A stretch of 64,000 bases of DNA from Apiospora phragmitis (Eukaryota; Ascomycota; Sordariomycetes; Amphisphaeriales; Apiosporaceae): NCBI GenBank assembly GCA_038363925.1, contig JAQQWL010000018.1:682001-746000 (forward strand), in the 5' to 3' direction. Shown piece after piece: positions 59,923 to 64,000 of the stretch (the first letter of the stretch is position 1; each line of letters opens with the position of its first letter). Below the pieces are notes generated by a model. It was not told where the DNA came from. It saw only the letters and a list, made by a program, of their open reading frames with translations, and searched no databases. Both the position numbers and the translations under genes were made by a program.

Positions 59923-62900
59923 TCATTCGCCATTATGAACACTGCTGCTAAACAAGGCCTGTAAGCCGAGAACATCTGGAGACGAGGCCGCACCAGCAGT
60001 GAGAAATAACGACTTAATAACGGGATGATCGTAAAAGTTAGCTTGGTTAAGAGGAGTGAGACCGGAATTGTTCATAGCACTGTAATTGGCACTACTTTAC
60101 AAAAGCAGGTCGACGATTTGGGCGTGCCCGTTCGTTGCCGCTAAATGCATCGGTGTCTTCGCCATCGTCGGTTGGGGTATCAACGGAGGCACTGCACTGG
60201 GCCGATAATTTGGCTATACCTAGTTTGCCATCCCTAGAAGCCTAGTGAAGCGGTCCAAATCCGTCCTTGACTGCGAAATCTGGGTCTGCACCATACTTGA
60301 GGAGCATCTGAATAATTTTATCGTGCCCTCTAGATGAAGCAGCCTGGAGAGCATTGCCGAAGTGTCCGCCTTGCGCGTTCACGTCGGCTCCTTTGTCGAG
60401 CAGCATCTGAATAATCTTCTCGTGCCCTCTAGATGAAGCAGCCTGGAGAGCATTGCCGTACTCTCCGCCTTGCGCGTTCACGTCGGCTCCTTTGTCGAGC
60501 AGCATCTGAACAATCTTCTCGTGTCCGTTCCATGAAGCAGCCTGGAGAGCATTGCCGTACCGTCCGCCTTGCGCGTTCACGTCGGCTCCTTTGTCGAGCA
60601 GCATCTGAATAATCTTCTCGTGCCCTCTAGATAAAGCAGCCTGGAGAGCATTGCCGAAGTGTCCGCCTTGCGCGTTCACGTCGGCTCCTTTGTCGAGCAG
60701 CATCTGAACAATCTTCTCGTGCCCTCCATATGAAGCAGCGTGGAGAGCATTGCCGCACTCTCCGCCTTGCGCGTTCACGTCGGCTCCTTTGTCGAGCAGC
60801 ATTTGAACAATCTTCTCGTGCCCTCTAGATGAAGCAGCCTGGAGAGCATTGCCGTACTCTCCGCCTTGCGCGTTCACGTCGGCTCCTTTGTCGAGCAGCA
60901 TCTGAATAATCTTCTCGTGTCCGTTCCATGAAGCAGCCTGGAGAGCATTGCCGTACTCTCCGCCTTGCGCGTTCACGTCGGCTCCTTTGTCGAGCAGCAT
61001 CTGAACAATCTTCTCGTGTCCGTTCCATGAAGCAGCCTGGAGAGCATTGCCGTACCGTCCGCCTTGCGCGTTCACGTTGGCTCCTTTGTCGAGCAGCATT
61101 TGAACAATCTTCTCGTGCCCTCTAGATGAAGCAGCCTGGAGAGCATTGCCGCACTCTCCGCCTTGCGCGTTCACGTCGGCTCCTTTGTCGAGCAGCATCT
61201 GAACAATCTTCTTGTGCCCGTTAGATGAAGCAGCCTGGAGAGCATTGCCGAAGTGTCCGCCTTGCGCGTTCACGTCGCTGCGCTCCTTAGGTAGAACTTT
61301 TGCAACTTCCTTATGACCTTCAGGCGCTCCTTGGATTTCCGTCTCAAACCACCCACCTCCAAAATTCATAAATGCATTTAGCGTAGTTGTTAATGGCGGT
61401 GATCTTGCTGTTATATGTATTGTATAAAGAAGCCAACTGAAAATTTTAGTCAGCCCGAAGAAAGTAGCAAGAGACGACACCGCCTGCAGCAACAATTCAA
61501 CCCGTCTATTTTGGCCATTCATATCTCCTAATGGCGTGGTCGTCGATACCGGAACCTGTGTTGTCGAGCAGCCGTTGTTGAGCAGCTCGCCAAGAATCTT
61601 CGTCAGTCCTAAGAGAGCAGCGTAATAGATTGGGCTCGGCGCTTCCCTGCTTTGTAGCCTCCCCTGCCAGTTGTCAACATTCCAGATATGCACCCAAGCG
61701 CTAAAACTGCTATCTGGATCTTGGAATAGTTGTGAGATTTTCCTTTCCGTTCTGCTTCGTAAGGTCCTGCTTGCAATATGTTGAGGCCAGTAACGAGCAG
61801 CATATTTGACCAGGGGGTAGGTTTTCTCGATAGAAGCGGTGTCTTGCACTTTTTACCCTGAGGCTCAAGTAGCAAGGTCAAACAAACTGTCGCCATATCA
61901 ATATGGGCGTCCTGTTTTCGAACATGAAATAGAGAAACGTCTTTACTCTCCAGGATCCGTTCGTCCTCAAGGTATTCCTGTACGGAGAAGTGGGCGATGC
62001 GGACAGTCTTTTCCCGTTTATCGAGATCCAAATCAATCTCTATGAATCCTGGACAGATACGTTGAAGACCGTTAAGGTTTTGGAACCTACGGTTCACGTT
62101 AAACCTAGGTGTTTCACCAAGCTCGACCGCAAGGGCATCGATTAGCTCCAAGTCCGTAAGGGGTCTTATAGCACAGCATAAAACGCTCAGCATTTGCCGA
62201 GCATATTCGCGCATTTCGGGCTCGATATTATTCAGCATTCGGGTATAGGTATCGTTCAGCGATGGTGGCAGGGACTGGAGTAGTTGGTTCAGAAGATGCT
62301 GGTTTGGTGCGCAAGCTGCCAGTGCTATAAATTGGCACTCCACCCAGCGGAAACTAAGGGCTTGTTAGTTAAAGTATAAGAGCATCGCCAGGGTACTAAC
62401 ACTCCATTCGCTCGATCGGCTAGTGCCTTCTCGATCTGGCCATGATATGGCTGCCATTCCTGCAAGTCACTGTCTACTCGGAGGTGTTCGGCGACAAAAG
62501 CGGCTATGTCTTGGTCCACTTTGGCGTTCTTCATCTCAACAGTCTCTTCCGGCGTTGCCTCCAATCCGCGCTGTATATCGAATTCGTCGCGGCTTGTGAC
62601 CAAAAGGCGCAGGCCTGGTTCTTTCCACACGCGTATGTCTCTTATGATCTGGAGCACCGCCTTTCGATGCTGATTCCGCGGGCTTTCGTCTAGCGCATCT
62701 ACTAGCACGTAAACGTCTTGGAATGCTCTCACGAGCTGATGGAGGCAATCTAAGAGAGCTTCGTCTGGCGGAGTGGCATAGCGGTAGCTGTCGTGTAGGC
62801 GAGACAGGTCGTTGTAATTTCCTAGCTGTGCCGATAGTTGTATAATAAGGGCTCGCAGTAAAGCAGAGGCCTCTTGCTTGCTCTTGTCGTTGAATGTGAA

Positions 62901-63675
62901 GAGAAAAAGGCAATGCCTATTCTTGGATTCGATCTACGATGCCGAAAGGTGTACTGAATAGCAGTGGAGCACAGCACGGACTTGCCGCACCCGGCGAAGC
63001 CTCTCAGCCATAGAAAAGACCGTGGGCTATGAAGCCAAGCATGGAAGGATTCGCCGTTGACGAGCCAGAGCCCAGTACGCGGGTGCTTCTTGTTGCAGGC
63101 CTCGTTGAAGTTGATTGTGGCGTCGGGAGCTTTGAGCCAGCTCTGGAGCTCGGAGGAAAGTTGCGAGGACCTGACGAGCTCCAGAAGTGCCTTGGTGTCT
63201 TGGACATCATCCTGAACACGGTCGATGACCTCCTGCTGTAATATCTGTAGGGCTAGCTGGAGGCGGTCGGTGATGTCGCTAATGTCTTCGTTTAGTCTTT
63301 CCAATGTGCTCTTCCGGAATGGGTATGCAACTCGGCGGGCTGTTTTCTTGACTGCGGACTGAATATTGGTCGCTGGAGTCTCTTTGAACTTGTCCGCCTC
63401 GTCCTGAGCTCTTGTATGAATTCCTGGCACTCTCGGATCAGCGATTCAATGCTTCGAACAGAATCCGCTTCATCGGCCCGGAATTTGCGATTTTCGCAAT
63501 GATGGTGCAAGTGTTTGAGGAGCTCTGTAAGACTGTCGAGTCTTTTCGCAGTGTGGGCTGCATCGGAGTATTGGGATCTTAAGGCGGTGTAGTAGTCGAA
63601 AAGCGATTGCGTCACTTGAATGCCGAGGGAGATGATCCCGACCGCGCTCCCCGCTACCGATAGTGGGTCGGCCAT
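59923..63675 (-). pseudogene. STAND/NLR protein: N-terminal domain, NACHT, ankyrin repeats; several lesions
   Basis: A NACHT-ankyrin receptor of the fungal NLR class. From ATG 63675: the Fungal_N-type helical domain (MADPLSVAGSAVGIISLGIQ), helices with RLQLALQILQQEV, then NACHT with Walker A LRGFAGCGKSVLCSTAIQY, Walker B VYVLVDALDES and VTSRDEFDIQRGL. A 47-bp intron (62354-62400) follows, then FRWVECQFIALAAC, the winged-helix hallmark RIAHFSVQEYLEDERI, and a linker to ten ankyrin repeats (61276-60280). Further decayed ankyrin sequence (TPMHLAATNGHAQIVDLLL, NSGLTPLNQANFYDHPV) runs to TGA at 59923. Lesions: one base missing near 63405, near 62901 and in the T-run 61850-61854; TAG at 60242-60244 (relatives Trp); a shift between there and TAA at 60097-60099. 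Such receptors act in self/non-self recognition and induced cell death. As read it is broken. Confidence 0.85.
60280..61276 (-). repeat. Ten near-identical 99-bp ankyrin units
   Basis: Each unit is 33 residues: GG(xx)GNALQAAS(xx)GHEKI(V/I)QMLLDKGADVNAQ, split here at its variable sites. Residues 3-4 are HF, EC, RY or EY; residues 13-14 are SN, SR, WN or YG; almost everything else is constant. DNA identity between units is very high. The last unit changes into KYGADPDFAV, the array's end cap. Confidence 0.95.
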
Positions 63676-64000
63676 GGTTGCGATAGCACTTCCGAAGTGG
63701 GACTATGAAGGGGTCGAAGTGGAATCGAAGGGGGTTAAATGTTCAGAGGATCAAGTTGTTCACCGGCTTGAATAGTTTACATTTTTCCCACAGGAACTCT
63801 GTCTGAATCTTCCCTACTTGGTTGCACAATAGAGGGGCATTGGTAGGATGCTGTTAGGTGGCTAAGCCAGCATTGCCACGGCAAGGTGCACACAATCGAC
63901 ACGTCCTGGTGGCTGTGTGCAGGACCACTGCTCGTTGCGTGGAAAGGTGCATGCATTGAACGCAACCCGATTGGCAGCGCATGCGGGAATTGGATTTTAG
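63676..64000. other. Upstream region of the NACHT-ankyrin gene
   Basis: Presumed promoter side of the minus-strand NLR. A 62-codon minus frame here has no recognisable domain. Confidence 0.35.

Overview
The window is from the nuclear genome of a filamentous ascomycete (Pezizomycotina). Genes carry short introns of about 47-81 bp, with GTRAGT-like donors and CTAAC/CTGAC-like branch sites. Several families are typical of these fungi: FunK1 kinases, STAND/NLR proteins with NACHT plus WD40 or ankyrin repeats, a Cps1-type GT2, a Zn2Cys6/C2H2 regulator and GH12. I cannot fix the class or genus from sequence alone.

It looks like accessory, gene-poor chromatin. There are few intact genes, long empty stretches, retrotransposon and Helitron scraps, and many fragments of otherwise conserved genes. 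Layout: 0-5 kb nothing recognisable; 5-7.3 kb a GT2 glycosyltransferase plus a decayed second copy of its 3' half; 7.3-9 kb a medium-chain dehydrogenase fragment abutting tail-to-tail a GUF1/EF4 translational GTPase fragment; 10-12.3 kb decayed genes including the C-terminal part of an NLR-like protein; 14.8-17.2 kb a FunK1 kinase; 17.8-21.6 kb remnants of an unknown gene, an SNF2 helicase and an APH-like phosphotransferase; 22.4-27.3 kb Copia gag, a possible PD-(D/E)XK nuclease gene, a kinase scrap and a PIF1/Helitron helicase scrap; 29-32.1 kb a NACHT-WD40 NLR; 35.7-40 kb a truncated GH12, a four-exon pseudokinase and an F-box-like gene; 42-43.9 kb a small coiled-coil gene and an unknown gene; 44.8-48.7 kb a decayed Zn2Cys6/C2H2 regulator; 49.2-53.3 kb an RNA-export-like fragment, a C2H2 gene and a second coiled-coil gene; 55.7-57.3 kb a J-domain protein with about 15 tandem zinc fingers; 59.9-63.7 kb a NACHT-ankyrin NLR.

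Two kinds of damage recur. First, many otherwise well-kept reading frames are broken by exactly one inserted or missing base, often in a homopolymer. In several genes the exon lengths become divisible by three once the inferred indels are counted. This could be assembly error or real decay. Second, many in-frame stops are TAG or TAA and lie one CpA-to-TpA change (on either strand) from CAG, CAA or TGG, in genes and transposon remnants alike. That is what repeat-induced point mutation (RIP) would leave.

The strongest biological signals are two NLR receptors with internally homogenised repeats (three 126-bp WD40 units; ten 99-bp ankyrin units), and the J-domain/zinc-finger-array gene. The ankyrin units vary at a few fixed residues only, the pattern known from fungal allorecognition receptors. 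No RNA genes, CRISPR arrays or tRNAs were recognised.
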